Assembly: GCA_029552245.1 (NCBI GenBank)
Contig: JAKPDW010000085.1
Location: 1 to 37,992, forward strand
Length of the DNA stretch: 37,992 bases
Reading direction: 5' to 3'
Origin: Deltaproteobacteria bacterium
GTDB lineage: Bacteria; Desulfobacterota; Desulfomonilia; UBA1062
The position numbers were made by a program, and so were the translations under genes. The notes under the pieces were generated by a model. That model made no database searches, was not told the origin of the DNA, and worked only from the letters and a program-made list of their open reading frames with translations. Positions 1-8,634 of the stretch are shown one piece after another; positions within the stretch are counted from its first letter, which is position 1, and each line of letters starts with the position of its first letter.

Positions 1-1425
1 GTCTACATGCAGTTCGGCCTCGGCATGATAGGCGCGGTGCTCGTCACGGTGAACACGAACTACAAGTCCAACGAGCTCGAATACATCCTCGGCCAGTCCG
101 ACTCCACCACGCTCGTGCTCATGGAAGGCTACCGAGACACCAACTACTACGAGATAACGAGGCAGGTCATACCCGAACTCGACCGGTGCGCCCCCGGCAC
201 GCTCGCGTGCGAGAGGCTGCCCCACCTGAAGAACGTGGTCTACATAGGGTCCAGGCAGGACACCCCGGGCATGTTCACCTTCGAAGAGGTCATCCGCGCG
301 GGCGGCAAGGTCACCGACGAGGAACTGGCAGCCAGAGAGCGGGAGGTCCACTTCCACGACGTCGTGAACATGCAGTACACCTCGGGGACCACGGGCTTCC
401 CCAAGGGCGTGATGCTCACCCACTACAACATCATCAACAACGCCAGGATGGTGGGGGACGTCATGGGCATGACCCCTTCCGACCGGCTGCTCATCCAGGT
501 GCCGCTGTTCCACTGCTTCGGGTGCGTGATGAGCACGCTGAACTGCGTGGTTCACGGCTCCACCATGGTCATCGTCGAGGCCTTCGACCCGCTGAAGGCG
601 CTCAAGTACATCGAGCAGGAGAAGTGCACGGCGGTAAACGGCGTCCCCACCATGTTCATAGCGATACTCAGCCACGAGGACTTCGCCAAATACTCGACGA
701 AGTCGCTGAGGACCGGCATCATGGCCGGCGCGCCCTGCCCCGTGGACACCATGAACCAGGTGCGCGAGGTCATGCACTGCCCAGAGATCGTGATCGCCTT
801 CGGCCAGACCGAGTGCTCCCCCGTCATGACCATGACCCGCCGCGACGACCCGGTCGAGCTCAGGGTGTCAACCGTGGGTAGGCTGCTGCCCGGGATCGAG
901 GGCAAGATCGTGGACCCGTCCACGGGAGAGGAGCTCCCGCCGGATGTCCAGGGCGAGATCGTCACCAGGAGCCCGTGCGTCATGAAGGGCTACTACAAGA
1001 TGCCCGAGGAGACGGCCAAGGCCATCGACAAGGACGGCTGGCTGCACACGGGCGACCTCGGCACCGTCGACGCCAACGGCTACTTCAAGGTCACGGGCCG
1101 CATCAAGGAAATGATCATCAGGGGCGGGGAGAACATCTACCCGCGGGAGATCGAGGAGTTCCTCCGCAAGAACCCGAAGGTCAAGGACGTCTACGTCGTG
1201 GGGATCCCGGACAAGAAGTACGGGGAGCAGGTGCTCGCGGCGGTGATGCTCAAGCCCGGAGAAAGGGCCACCGCCGAGGAGTTCACCGCGTTCTGCCAGG
1301 GCAGGATCGCCCGCCACAAGATCCCCAGGTACTGGGAGTTCGTGGATTCCGTGCCCATGACGGCAAGTGGCAAGGTGCAGAAGTACAAGATGGTGGAGGA
1401 GTACTCGAAGAAGTACGCCGCCTGA
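1..1425 (+). CDS. AMP-forming acyl-CoA synthetase, 5' end missing
   Basis: This is a member of the adenylate-forming (AMP-binding) superfamily. It would activate a carboxylic acid, probably a fatty acid, to its CoA thioester through an acyl-adenylate. The frame is open from base 1, so the N-terminus lies outside the window; about 474 residues are present. The phosphate-binding loop YTSGTTGFPKG is at about 375-410. Later come the adenine motif FGQTE, the GWLHTGDLG region, the hinge GRIKEMIIRGGENIYP, and the C-terminal catalytic lysine region ASGKVQK. All core motifs are intact, so the enzyme should be active. The GGENIYPREIE hinge is typical of medium/long-chain and FadD13-like ligases; the exact substrate cannot be read. 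A second, different ligase lies at the other end of the window (36839 onward). Confidence 0.93.
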   Translation, partial: VYMQFGLGMIGAVLVTVNTNYKSNELEYILGQSDSTTLVLMEGYRDTNYYEITRQVIPELDRCAPGTLACERLPHLKNVVYIGSRQDTPGMFTFEEVIRAGGKVTDEELAAREREVHFHDVVNMQYTSGTTGFPKGVMLTHYNIINNARMVGDVMGMTPSDRLLIQVPLFHCFGCVMSTLNCVVHGSTMVIVEAFDPLKALKYIEQEKCTAVNGVPTMFIAILSHEDFAKYSTKSLRTGIMAGAPCPVDTMNQVREVMHCPEIVIAFGQTECSPVMTMTRRDDPVELRVSTVGRLLPGIEGKIVDPSTGEELPPDVQGEIVTRSPCVMKGYYKMPEETAKAIDKDGWLHTGDLGTVDANGYFKVTGRIKEMIIRGGENIYPREIEEFLRKNPKVKDVYVVGIPDKKYGEQVLAAVMLKPGERATAEEFTAFCQGRIARHKIPRYWEFVDSVPMTASGKVQKYKMVEEYSKKYAA

Positions 1426-1906
1426 TCGCTCGAGCGCACCGGGGGCTGCAGTCCCTCCAGGCCGCCCGAGCCCGCCGCGGCAGGCCGCCCTCGCGGCCGC
1501 TCGCCGCGGCGCCCGCCCTGGGGCTTGTGTGCAGGAGCCTTGCCCTGCCTCGGTCCTCACCCACCCCGAATCGGGGTTGCCCCACAGCCCCATGCCCCGG
1601 GCGACTCGGCAGATGGCGACCCCCTGCCTAGGCGGATAGCCCTTTCCTGTCCCTAGAGGCCCTCATGACCGTCGTGACGGCTTCCGCCGGTCTGGAACCT
1701 TGCCGGCCGCCAAACGCCCCACACGGGGTGCACGCGCATACAGGCGCGGGAAAGCCGAGGGAGATTCCCTTCAGCCGGCGGGCGTCCCGTGGGAGAGGCT
1801 CGAGCTGTACAGTTGGTCTCCTGCTTGCCGCCCGAGAGCCCCCTTCGACAGGCGGGCGTCCGGCACAAGCGCGCGCGAGCGGGATCAGGCGCACAGAAGC
1901 GTACGG
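1426..1906. other. Gene-free spacer between convergent genes
   Basis: About 480 GC-rich bases separate the acyl-CoA synthetase from the convergent hotdog-fold gene. The ten-base palindrome CGCTCGAGCG begins two bases after the stop codon, at 1427-1436. A short CCCCGA/TCGGGG inverted repeat lies near 1563-1578. Neither is followed by a T-run, so no classical terminator is seen. No frame here reads as a convincing protein. Confidence 0.5.
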
Positions 1907-2368
1907 CTAGAATCTCCTCAGCTGCCAGGTGCCTTTCACCTGGCAGCAGGTCTTTCCCTGGGTGTCCTTGATGTCCAGGTCCATGACCCAGTCCTGCTTG
2001 CCGTTCATATCGGCGAGCGACTGGATACGGCCCACCTCCTCCTCGGACAGGCTCGCCTCGAGGAAACAGTCCGTGAGCGCAGGCGCCCTGTAGCGGATGT
2101 TCACCTCCTTGACGATGGGGTAGAACCTCGAGTGGTCAAAAGAGACGTAATAGATCACACCGCCCGAGAACTCCGCGAGGATGAAGAGCGAGCCGCCGTA
2201 CATCGTCCCGATGTGGTTCACGTTCGGTTCGAAGGGAAGCATGATCCTCGCGTAGCGCTCCCTCAAGGAGACGATCCTGATGCCTGTCTTGGCGATGATG
2301 CCCACGGCCTGTTCCAGAAAACGCGCCCCTTCTCGAAACCTCTCCTCGATATCAACGTCGTAGGTCAT
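1907..2368 (-). CDS. Hotdog-fold thioesterase-like protein (PaaI/YiiD-C/DUF4442 type)
   Basis: This 153-residue protein resembles single-domain hotdog-fold thioesterases of the DUF4442/YiiD C-terminal type. The central helix region HIGTMYGGSLFILAEFSGG (about residues 51-69) matches the hotdog helix that packs in the dimer tunnel. The later segment VKEVNIRYRAPALTD fits the strand that lines the acyl pocket. Such enzymes hydrolyse acyl-CoA thioesters, but the substrate is unknown and some family members have no proven activity. The start has a GAGGGGG ribosome site seven bases upstream. The gene is convergent with the acyl-CoA synthetase, so a functional pairing in acyl-CoA turnover is possible but is inference. 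Its last codons form an 11-bp perfect hairpin (see 1921-1947). Confidence 0.8.
   Translation of the reverse strand: MTYDVDIEERFREGARFLEQAVGIIAKTGIRIVSLRERYARIMLPFEPNVNHIGTMYGGSLFILAEFSGGVIYYVSFDHSRFYPIVKEVNIRYRAPALTDCFLEASLSEEEVGRIQSLADMNGKQDWVMDLDIKDTQGKTCCQVKGTWQLRRF
1921..1947. terminator. Perfect 11-bp hairpin inside the 3' end of the thioesterase gene
   Basis: GCTGCCAGGTG at 1921-1931 pairs perfectly with CACCTGGCAGC at 1937-1947 around a five-base loop. It covers the last codons of the minus-strand gene (residues QVKGTWQL) and points into a convergent spacer. There is no uridine tract on either strand, so an intrinsic terminator is not proven. A pause, RNA-stabilising or Rho-assisted 3' end is plausible. 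Confidence 0.4.
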
Positions 2369-2720
2369 CGTGAGGCCCCCTCATGAGATACCCGTAGCAT
2401 AACCCATGGCGGGAGCCGGCACAACACCTCCAAACAGGCAGGAAAGACGATCCCTGGCGGTCGATGTGGCTGCCTGTACCTGCGAGGTACACGGGTACAT
2501 CTTCCATCCGTAGGCCGCCTGGCGGTCGGGGGTCTTTCTGTACCCCGCATGTGTCGTGACCGACGCCTGAGGTGTGGCGTGAAGGCCGTGGGGGCAAAGG
2601 AGCCCTGTGTGCGGGTTCGGCGAGAAAGGCGCGACGAGCCGGCCTATGCTTAACGGCGGCCATGCTTGCTCGGGCGCTTGGCAGTAACAGCGTGAGAATG
2701 GCGCTTCGAGCCGGCGTACG
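2369..2720. other. Spacer between two minus-strand genes
   Basis: About 350 bases without a credible gene. It holds a promoter candidate at 2396-2424 for the downstream thioesterase gene. It also holds a small perfect hairpin at 2475-2491: TGTACCT, a three-base loop, AGGTACA. No T-run follows the hairpin. Confidence 0.45.
2396..2424 (-). promoter_or_regulatory. Sigma-70-like promoter candidate for the thioesterase gene
   Basis: Read on the minus strand, TTGTGC (2424-2419) and TATGCT (2401-2396) are separated by 17 bases. The -10 matches four of six consensus bases and the -35 matches three. It sits about 30 bases before the start codon. Confidence 0.35.
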
Positions 2721-3731
2721 CTAGACGACGAGGTCGAGTTGCTGGAGCGTGCCGACTGCGCCGTTCTCCGCGATGTACAAGCCGGTCGCCCTCACGCGGC
2801 CGTGGCGCTCGCCGGTGACAGGGTCCTTCATGTCGAAGGGGGTCGGGAGCGACCCGGTCGACAGGGCGCCCACGCCCACGTCCGCAAGGCTGCTCACCAC
2901 CCTGGCGCCCGAGCCGTCGAAGCTCATGACCCTCAACATCCCGAACGCCTTGTCGGCCTCGTCGATCCACCCGTTCTTGTCTTCGTCCAGGGCTGACAAC
3001 TCGGAGAACCCGTCCCCGGTGGACGGGCCGAAGAGCTCCCTCCCGTCGTCGATCACGCCGTTCGCGTCGAGGTCCAGCGCGAGGTACCCCTTGCCCGGCG
3101 CAAGACCGGGGATCGACTCCTCCACACCGTCCCCGTCGAGGTCGAAGGCGTACCTCGACCCCGCAAGACTCACGGCGGACCCGTCGAGGTTGATGACCAG
3201 CGGGTCCTTCAGGGCGTCGCCGACGCGTATGCGCACCTCGCTCCTCTCCACGTACTCCCTGTCCATCTCCAGGTGGAGCGTGAAGGCGAGCCGTCTCCCG
3301 TCAGAGGTCGTGACCACCCCGCGCGCGTCGAAGGTGACCGTCTCCCTCTCCGCGTACTCCTCGGTGTGCGAGTAGTCGAGGCCCCACCCCTGTGATGCGC
3401 TGGGGCCGCCGTCCAAGTCGCCCGCATCACCCGGCGCCGCATCCGGGTTGTCGCCGCGAAGCTCCTCGAGGCGCAGCACCCGTATCTTTTTCCCCGAGAG
3501 CACCTCGGTGATCAGCCGTTCGATGGTCACGGCGGGTTCGCATTCGTCGCCGAGTGCACCCTCCTCTTCCCGCCCCGGGGGACACGCGTACGCCTCGGCC
3601 GATATGTTCACCCTGTCCTGCGTCTGAATGCTCGGCCGGTCCACCCAGAACCTGAACTCGGTACGCTGATGGTGGTATTCGGAATAGGAACGCGCGGCAT
3701 CAGCCGTGACGATCGAGTCCGTGATCTTCAT
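2721..3731 (-). CDS. Protein with RTX-type/EF-hand-like aspartate-rich calcium-binding region
   Basis: This 336-residue protein of unknown role has no signal peptide or membrane segment. Its C-terminal half carries acidic calcium-loop sequences: DLDGDGVEE, then DLDANGVIDDGRELFG, then DEDKNGWIDEADKAFG. This is the arrangement found near the ends of RTX-type proteins and in a conserved family of uncharacterised proteobacterial proteins. It ends in GTLQQLDLVV, which I associate with that family. The N-terminal part (MKITDS, then SYSEYHHQRTEFRFWVDRP) is also characteristic. The start at 3731 is preceded by a GAGGAG ribosome site five bases away; a longer frame reaching 3890 lacks one. Calcium binding is inferred from the motifs; function is unknown. 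Confidence 0.85.
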   Translation of the reverse strand: MKITDSIVTADAARSYSEYHHQRTEFRFWVDRPSIQTQDRVNISAEAYACPPGREEEGALGDECEPAVTIERLITEVLSGKKIRVLRLEELRGDNPDAAPGDAGDLDGGPSASQGWGLDYSHTEEYAERETVTFDARGVVTTSDGRRLAFTLHLEMDREYVERSEVRIRVGDALKDPLVINLDGSAVSLAGSRYAFDLDGDGVEESIPGLAPGKGYLALDLDANGVIDDGRELFGPSTGDGFSELSALDEDKNGWIDEADKAFGMLRVMSFDGSGARVVSSLADVGVGALSTGSLPTPFDMKDPVTGERHGRVRATGLYIAENGAVGTLQQLDLVV

Positions 3732-4082
3732 GCAAGCTCCTCGTCCCTGAAAAGCCTTACCTTCCTTCTCGGCACAAAGCGGAAAAACCTGAAGCGTCCG
3801 CGTCCCGCAAAGAACGAGAGGCACCTGCCGCCTCCCTTGCGGCTTCAGGGGATGAATACCCTGGAACATCCGGCGGGCACACCCCTGCACCTAAACGCTG
3901 CACCCGGTGCATGCACACAAGAGCGCGAAGGCCTCGAGCGCATGACGAGAGGGGTGCGGCCGGGGCGCACTTCTAGGACTTCAGCAGGTTGACACGGCCG
4001 GCTGTATGCATGCATACCTACGTCACGGGCACCGGCTCTTCGGGTGATGCCGTGCCGGAGTCTTCACGGGAGGTGGTCCTGC
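3732..4082. other. Divergent intergenic region with palindromes
   Basis: About 350 bases lie between the divergent calcium-binding-type gene and the cyclophilin-like gene, so regulators of both should be here. Visible elements are a perfect TTGACA hexamer at 3989-3994, a 14-bp palindrome at 4004-4017, and a second palindrome, GTGCATGCAC, at 3907-3916. No gene is visible. Confidence 0.5.
3989..4018 (+). promoter_or_regulatory. Promoter candidate with overlapping palindromic operator
   Basis: A perfect TTGACA -35 at 3989-3994 is followed, after 18 bases, by a weak -10 candidate CATACC (4013-4018). The perfect palindrome GTATGCATGCATAC (4004-4017) fills the spacer and overlaps the -10, the usual place for a repressor operator. 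It would drive the cyclophilin-like and cutA pair. The -10 is poor, so it may need an activator or be misassigned. Confidence 0.4.
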
Positions 4083-4457
4083 ATGGAGAAGGTGGTCATC
4101 AGATGCGGTGGTATCCGGGTCGAGGCAGGGCTCACAGAGGGGCCCACCGCCCGGAAGGTGGCATCCCTCCTCCCCATCGAGGGCAGAGCCCGGCGATGGG
4201 GCGACGAGATCTATTTCACCGTCCCCATTGATGCGGGCCTGGAACCCGGGGCCACATCCGACGTCGAGGCGGGGGACATCGCCTACTGGCCGGACGGACC
4301 CGCCCTCTGCATCTTCTTCGGGCCCACGCCTTCCAGCACGGGCGAGAAGCCCCGGGCCTACAGCCCGGTGACCGTGATAGGCCGGGCACAAGGCGACCCG
4401 ACGGTCTTCAGGACCGTCAGGGACGGGGACACCATCACGATCGAGAGAGGGGAGTGA
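4083..4457 (+). CDS. Cyclophilin-like-fold protein (Cyclophil_like/DUF369 type)
   Basis: This 124-residue protein matches small single-domain proteins with a cyclophilin-like barrel, the TM1367 type. Typical features are RWGDEIYFTVPI near residue 38, the acidic stretch leading to GDIAYWPDGPALCIFFGPTP, and SPVTVIGRA near the end. Whether these proteins have prolyl isomerase activity is not established; most lack the catalytic arginine of true cyclophilins. The start at 4083 follows a GGGAGG site nine bases upstream. cutA begins ten bases after the stop, so the two are probably cotranscribed from the promoter near 3989. Confidence 0.82.
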   Translation: MEKVVIRCGGIRVEAGLTEGPTARKVASLLPIEGRARRWGDEIYFTVPIDAGLEPGATSDVEAGDIAYWPDGPALCIFFGPTPSSTGEKPRAYSPVTVIGRAQGDPTVFRTVRDGDTITIERGE

Positions 4458-4467
4458 GGGGGATGCC

Positions 4468-4791
4468 ATGGACACCGGCGTGACGTACTGCATGGCCCTC
4501 TGCACGAGCCCGAGCGAGGCGCACGCGCTCGAGCTCGCCCGCGGCCTCGTGGATCACAGGCTCGCCGCGTGCGTCCAGGTCCTGCCGATCAGGAGCGTGT
4601 ACCGGTGGGAGGGGAAGAGAGAAGAGGAGGAGGAACGCCTCATCCTCGCAAAGACCAGGGTCGACCTGTTCGACAGGCTCGTCGAGTTCGTCAGGAAAGG
4701 CCACCCCTACCAGGTGCCCGAGATCGTGAGGCTGGACATCGCGGGTGGCCTGGACGCCTATCTCTCGTGGGTAGGCGAGTCGACCGGTTGA
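4468..4791 (+). CDS. cutA: Divalent-cation tolerance protein CutA
   Basis: At 107 residues this is the usual size for CutA1, a trimeric ferredoxin-like protein. CutA was linked to copper tolerance in E. coli, but its molecular role is still unclear. Recognisable family features are the N-terminal TSPSEAHALELARGLVDHRLAACVQ, the YRWEGKREEEEE turn, the LILAKT strand, and the HPYQVPEIV motif near residue 78. A GAGGGGG ribosome site lies in the short gap after the cyclophilin-like gene. The stop codon is embedded in TTGAGGAGG, which could itself act as a ribosome site for a downstream frame (see the relic at 4801). Confidence 0.93.
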   Translation: MDTGVTYCMALCTSPSEAHALELARGLVDHRLAACVQVLPIRSVYRWEGKREEEEERLILAKTRVDLFDRLVEFVRKGHPYQVPEIVRLDIAGGLDAYLSWVGESTG

Positions 4792-4800
4792 GGAGGCTGC

Positions 4801-4965
4801 ATACGGCAAAGCAGGCGTATCCTTCCCGTGGTCGAGACGCCCCTGACCCGCGGGATCGCATGGGAGGCCATACCGCACCTCACGGACATGGGCGTCACCC
4901 CTGAACGCTTGAAAGAAGCGGCGACCACGGCTTTCTCGGCCGCACCCGGGAAGCGGCACCCCTGA
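4801..4965 (+). pseudogene. Possible small gene or gene remnant downstream of cutA
   Basis: A short frame in the same phase as cutA encodes a protein-like sequence. It includes ILPVVETPLTRGIAWEAI and then HLTDMGVTPERLKEAA, ending with TGA at 4963-4965. The codon after the AGGAGG site at the cutA stop is ATA (4801), not ATG, so the start may have been lost by one base change. The next possible start is GTG at 4828, which has no clear ribosome site and would give 45 residues. I do not recognise the family. It could be a decayed gene, a small gene with a rare start, or chance. Confidence 0.3.
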
Positions 4966-5401
4966 AAGCTTGGGAGACGCCGCGTTCTCGGGTTGACGAA
5001 GCCAATAAAAGGTCGAGGAGACGCTTTCCCGGTGGTCTCGCCTTGGGTCACGGGGGCGGTGAGCGCTTGCCGGCAGGACAGTCCCAGGCCCGACCGCTCA
5101 GGAGCGATGGGCCGTCTCGACTCGGCGCATACACCCCTTTCCACGCACCTCCGATGGCCCATCCCCGGCGCTCATGCGTTCCCGTGCCGCGATCCCCACC
5201 CATCCCCTCGGCAAGCCCGCCCGGGCCTCGAGGCATGCGGCACGCATGCAGGCACGAAGCGGTGCGGTCACCCTTTCCCAGACCGGCCCCGGCGTCTTAG
5301 GTGCCGGGTGCGGCTGGTTTCCCCATGAGTGCTTCCTGCGTATTCCCGTGCCCTTCCCCGTTCCCGTCACGGGCATGCGCCGGCCGGGATCACCAGCGGC
5401 A

Positions 5402-5430
5402 TTGTGTTTTCGACGCGCACTTGTTATAAG
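5402..5430 (+). promoter_or_regulatory. Promoter candidate for the prc operon
   Basis: TTGTGT (5402-5407) and TATAAG (5425-5430) are separated by 17 bases. The -10 matches five of six consensus bases and lies in a clear AT-rich patch of a GC-rich spacer. The start codon is 33 bases downstream of the -10. Confidence 0.5.
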
Positions 5431-5462
5431 GGCAAGACACCGGGAGGGCACGCACACGACCG

Positions 5463-7589
5463 ATGAACGCCTCGATACGACTCATACGGATCCTGTTGCT
5501 CGCATGCCTGCTCGGGTTCTCCATGGGTCCCAGCTCGTACGCGGCCTCCGAGACCGCCGCGGTGCTGGATGGGGAGAGTACGATCAGGCCCCTGCCCGAG
5601 CACGGCAGGGTCGCGGTCGAGATCATCCGGGACCTCAAGGGCAACCACTACAGGAAGCTGCTCATAGACGACGACCTCTCCTCGAAGGTGTTTGACCGCC
5701 TGCTCGAGGATATCGACCCGTCGCGGATGTACTTCACCAGGGCGGATCTCGGCCAGTTCGAGCGGTACCGGTACCGCATCGACGACAGCCTGCTCAGGGG
5801 GGACGTCTCCATCCCGTTCAAGCTCTTCAACCGCTACCAGAAGAGGCTCACCGGGAGGCTCTCGTTCTGCCTGGGCCTGCTGGAGAAGGGCATCGCAACC
5901 ATCGACCTCGAGAAAGACGAGCACTTCGAGACGGACCGTGAGAAGGCCCGGTGGCCCGAGGACGAGAAGGAACTCGAAGACCTCTGGCGAAAGTCCCTCA
6001 AGAACGAGGTGATCTCCATGATGCTCGAGGGCAAGAGCGCGCCGGAGGTCCAGAAGGACCTTTCCAAGCGCTACTCGAGCCAGCTCAAGAGGGTCGAGCA
6101 GACCACGAGCGAAGATGCCTTCCAGATCGCCATGAACGCCCTCACCTCGTGCTTCGACCCGCACACCACCTACATGTCGCCGCGCTCCTCGGAGAACTTT
6201 TCCATCAACATGAGCCTTTCCCTCGAGGGCATCGGCGCCATGCTCACCTCGGAGAACGAGTACACGAAGGTGGTCAGGCTCGTGCCCGGCGGCCCTGCGG
6301 AGAAGTCTGGCCAGCTCCGGCCGAACGACAGGATCGTGGGCGTCGGGCAGGGCGCCGAGGGGGAGATCGTGGATGTCGTGGGGTGGAGGCTCGACGACGT
6401 GGTCGACCTCATCAGGGGGCCCAAGGGGACGCCCGTGAGGCTCAAGATCATACCTGCGTCCGCCACGGACGAGCACCAGACGAGGATCGTCAAGATCATG
6501 AGAAACACGGTGAGCCTCGAGGACCAGGCCGCGAGCAAGGACATCATCGAGATCGACCGGGACGGGAGGAAGTACCGCATCGGTGTCGTACGCGTGCCCA
6601 CCTTCTACCTCGACGTGAAGGCCATGCAGTCGCACCTCGACGACTTCAAGAGCTCAACCCGCGACGTGAGGCGGCTCCTCGAGGAGCTCCAGAAGCAGGG
6701 CGTCGACGGCGTCGTCGTGGACCTGAGGAACAACGGCGGGGGGCTGCTCCACGAGGCCAACACCCTCACGGGGCTGTTCATCAAGACCGGCCCCACCGTG
6801 CAGGTCAGGTCCGCGGACGGCTATACCGAGACCCTCTACGACCGCGACCCCACGATCGTCTACCAGGGCCCGCTGGCCATCGCCATAAACCGCTTGAGCG
6901 CCTCCGCATCCGAGATCATGGCCGGCGCGATCCAGGACTACGGAAGGGGCGTGGTCATCGGCGAGACCAGCTTCGGCAAGGGCACCGTGCAGACCTTGCT
7001 CAACCTCTCCAGGGGCCAGATCAAGGTCACCACATCGAAGTTCTACAGGATCTCGGGAGAGAGCACCCAGCACAAGGGGGTCGTCCCAGACCTCGCCTAC
7101 CCCGCCGTCACGAGCTCCGACGACATCGGCGAGAGCTCCCTCAAGGACCCTCTGCCGTGGGACAAGATCGACCCGGTCCCCCACACCCTCTACGGCGACA
7201 TCCAGCGGTACAGGGACAGGCTCGAGAGCTTGCACCGCACGCGAACCGCCTCGGACCCCGACTACGCGTACGTGACCGAGATGAACGACTATCTCAAGAA
7301 GGCCCGCGAAAAGACGAACGTGTCCCTCAAGCTCTCGACGAGGATCGAGGAGAAGAAGCGCTCGGAGCAGGAAAGGATCGCCATAGAGAACAGGCTCAGG
7401 AAGGCCAAGGGGCTCGAGCCGCTCGCGAGCGCCTCCGAGATCGATCTCGACGATGACAAGAACGACGAGAAGCCGCCGAAGCCCGCATCCGAGGACGCCG
7501 AGCTCGTCGAGTGCGCCCAGGTGGTTGCGGACATGATAGAGCTGGCAGGCAAGGGGCCTGTCCAGGCCGGCGGCAACAAGGCGCCGTGA
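5463..7589 (+). CDS. prc: Tail-specific (C-terminal processing) protease Prc
   Basis: This is a 708-residue periplasmic S41 serine peptidase that degrades proteins and trims C-termini. A signal peptide ends near ALA-27 (SSYA). An N-terminal Prc-type helical domain follows (about 40-230), then a PDZ domain (about 250-335, with [24 protein letters not shown]). The peptidase domain and an [12 protein letters not shown]-type C-terminal domain (about 600-690) complete it. The catalytic serine is Ser481 in RLSASASEI and the lysine is Lys506 in SFGKGTVQ. Their 25-residue spacing equals that of the E. coli Ser-Lys dyad. Length and domain order match E. coli Prc rather than the short CtpA type. galE starts 25 bases after the stop. 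Confidence 0.95.
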   Translation: MNASIRLIRILLLACLLGFSMGPSSYAASETAAVLDGESTIRPLPEHGRVAVEIIRDLKGNHYRKLLIDDDLSSKVFDRLLEDIDPSRMYFTRADLGQFERYRYRIDDSLLRGDVSIPFKLFNRYQKRLTGRLSFCLGLLEKGIATIDLEKDEHFETDREKARWPEDEKELEDLWRKSLKNEVISMMLEGKSAPEVQKDLSKRYSSQLKRVEQTTSEDAFQIAMNALTSCFDPHTTYMSPRSSENFSINMSLSLEGIGAMLTSENEYTKVVRLVPGGPAEKSGQLRPNDRIVGVGQGAEGEIVDVVGWRLDDVVDLIRGPKGTPVRLKIIPASATDEHQTRIVKIMRNTVSLEDQAASKDIIEIDRDGRKYRIGVVRVPTFYLDVKAMQSHLDDFKSSTRDVRRLLEELQKQGVDGVVVDLRNNGGGLLHEANTLTGLFIKTGPTVQVRSADGYTETLYDRDPTIVYQGPLAIAINRLSASASEIMAGAIQDYGRGVVIGETSFGKGTVQTLLNLSRGQIKVTTSKFYRISGESTQHKGVVPDLAYPAVTSSDDIGESSLKDPLPWDKIDPVPHTLYGDIQRYRDRLESLHRTRTASDPDYAYVTEMNDYLKKAREKTNVSLKLSTRIEEKKRSEQERIAIENRLRKAKGLEPLASASEIDLDDDKNDEKPPKPASEDAELVECAQVVADMIELAGKGPVQAGGNKAP

Positions 7590-7614
7590 AGGCTTCCATC
7601 GAGAGAGGTCGCCC

Positions 7615-8622
7615 ATGAGGATCGTGGTCACGGGGGGAGCCGGGTACATCGGCAGCCACACGTGTGTCGAACTCCTCGAGGCGGGGCATGACCTCGTCGT
7701 CATAGACAACCTCGTGAACTCCAAGGAGGAATCCCTCAGGCGCGTGGGGAAGATCACCGGCCGGTCCCTCGAGTTCCACAGGGCCGACCTGCTGGACAAG
7801 GACGCGATCGAGGCCGCGTTCTCGAGAGGCCGCATCGACGCGGTGATACACTTCGCGGGGCTCAAGGCGGTGGGCGAGTCCGTGACGGTCCCGCTCAGGT
7901 ACTACCACAACAACATCACCGGCACCGTGACGCTCCTCGAGGTCATGGCCAATAACGGCGTCAAGACCTTCATCTTCAGCTCGTCGGCGACGGTCTACGG
8001 CGAACCGGACAGCGTCCCCATCAGCGAGGACTTCCCCACGAGGCCCACCAACCCCTACGGCCGAACCAAGAGGATGATCGAGGAGATCCTCGAGGACCTT
8101 CACGCCTCGGACCCTTCGTGGACTGTCGTCCTGCTCAGGTACTTCAACCCCATCGGCGCGCACCCGAGCGGTCTCATCGGGGAGGACCCCCTGGGGATAC
8201 CGAACAACCTGCTTCCCTACATCGCACAGGTGGCGATCGGGCGCCTCGACGAGCTCAAGGTCTTCGGGAACGACTACCCCACCCCGGACGGGACCGGGGT
8301 ACGCGACTACATCCACGTGGTGGACCTGGCGAGAGGGCACCTGGCCGCTCTCGAGCGGCTCGCGGGCAAGCCCGGCGTGCACACGTACAACCTCGGCACC
8401 GGGAGGGGGTACAGTGTCCTCGAGGTCGTGGGGGCGTTCGAGCGGGCGAGCCGACGGCGCATCCCTTACCGCGTGGTCGAGCGGAGGCCAGGCGACATCG
8501 CCGTGTGCTACGCGGACCCGGCGCGGGCGAACCGCGAACTGGGCTGGACAGCCGCATACGGCATAGACGAGATGTGCGCCCACACGTGGAAGTGGCAGTC
8601 CATGAACCCCACCGGTTACTGA
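7615..8622 (+). CDS. galE: UDP-glucose 4-epimerase
   Basis: This 335-residue extended short-chain dehydrogenase interconverts UDP-glucose and UDP-galactose with tightly bound NAD. It supplies galactose for polysaccharide or LPS. The NAD-binding GGAGYIGS is at the N-terminus and the SSSATVYG segment holds the catalytic serine/threonine. The YxxxK pair is Tyr148 and Lys152 in [19 protein letters not shown] and [14 protein letters not shown] are standard GalE signatures. A GAGAGG ribosome site precedes the ATG, 25 bases after prc, so it is probably in the prc transcript. A 116-residue gene follows after 12 bases. Confidence 0.95.
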   Translation: MRIVVTGGAGYIGSHTCVELLEAGHDLVVIDNLVNSKEESLRRVGKITGRSLEFHRADLLDKDAIEAAFSRGRIDAVIHFAGLKAVGESVTVPLRYYHNNITGTVTLLEVMANNGVKTFIFSSSATVYGEPDSVPISEDFPTRPTNPYGRTKRMIEEILEDLHASDPSWTVVLLRYFNPIGAHPSGLIGEDPLGIPNNLLPYIAQVAIGRLDELKVFGNDYPTPDGTGVRDYIHVVDLARGHLAALERLAGKPGVHTYNLGTGRGYSVLEVVGAFERASRRRIPYRVVERRPGDIAVCYADPARANRELGWTAAYGIDEMCAHTWKWQSMNPTGY

Positions 8623-8634
8623 GAGGCGGCGGCC

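Larger units (their letters stand above)
4792..5462. other. Long spacer with a possible gene relic and the prc promoter
   Basis: About 670 bases between cutA and prc. The first 175 bases hold a short protein-like frame (4801-4965). A 16-base segment at 4896-4911, CACCCCTGAACGCTTG, recurs with one mismatch at 4957-4972. Two GCATGC sites lie near 5236-5247. A good promoter lies at 5402-5430. The middle part shows nothing recognisable. Confidence 0.5.

Noticed and set aside
1563-1580. CCCCGA/TCGGGG inverted repeat as a terminator after the first gene
   Set aside because: The stem is short, the loop is minimal and no T-run follows.
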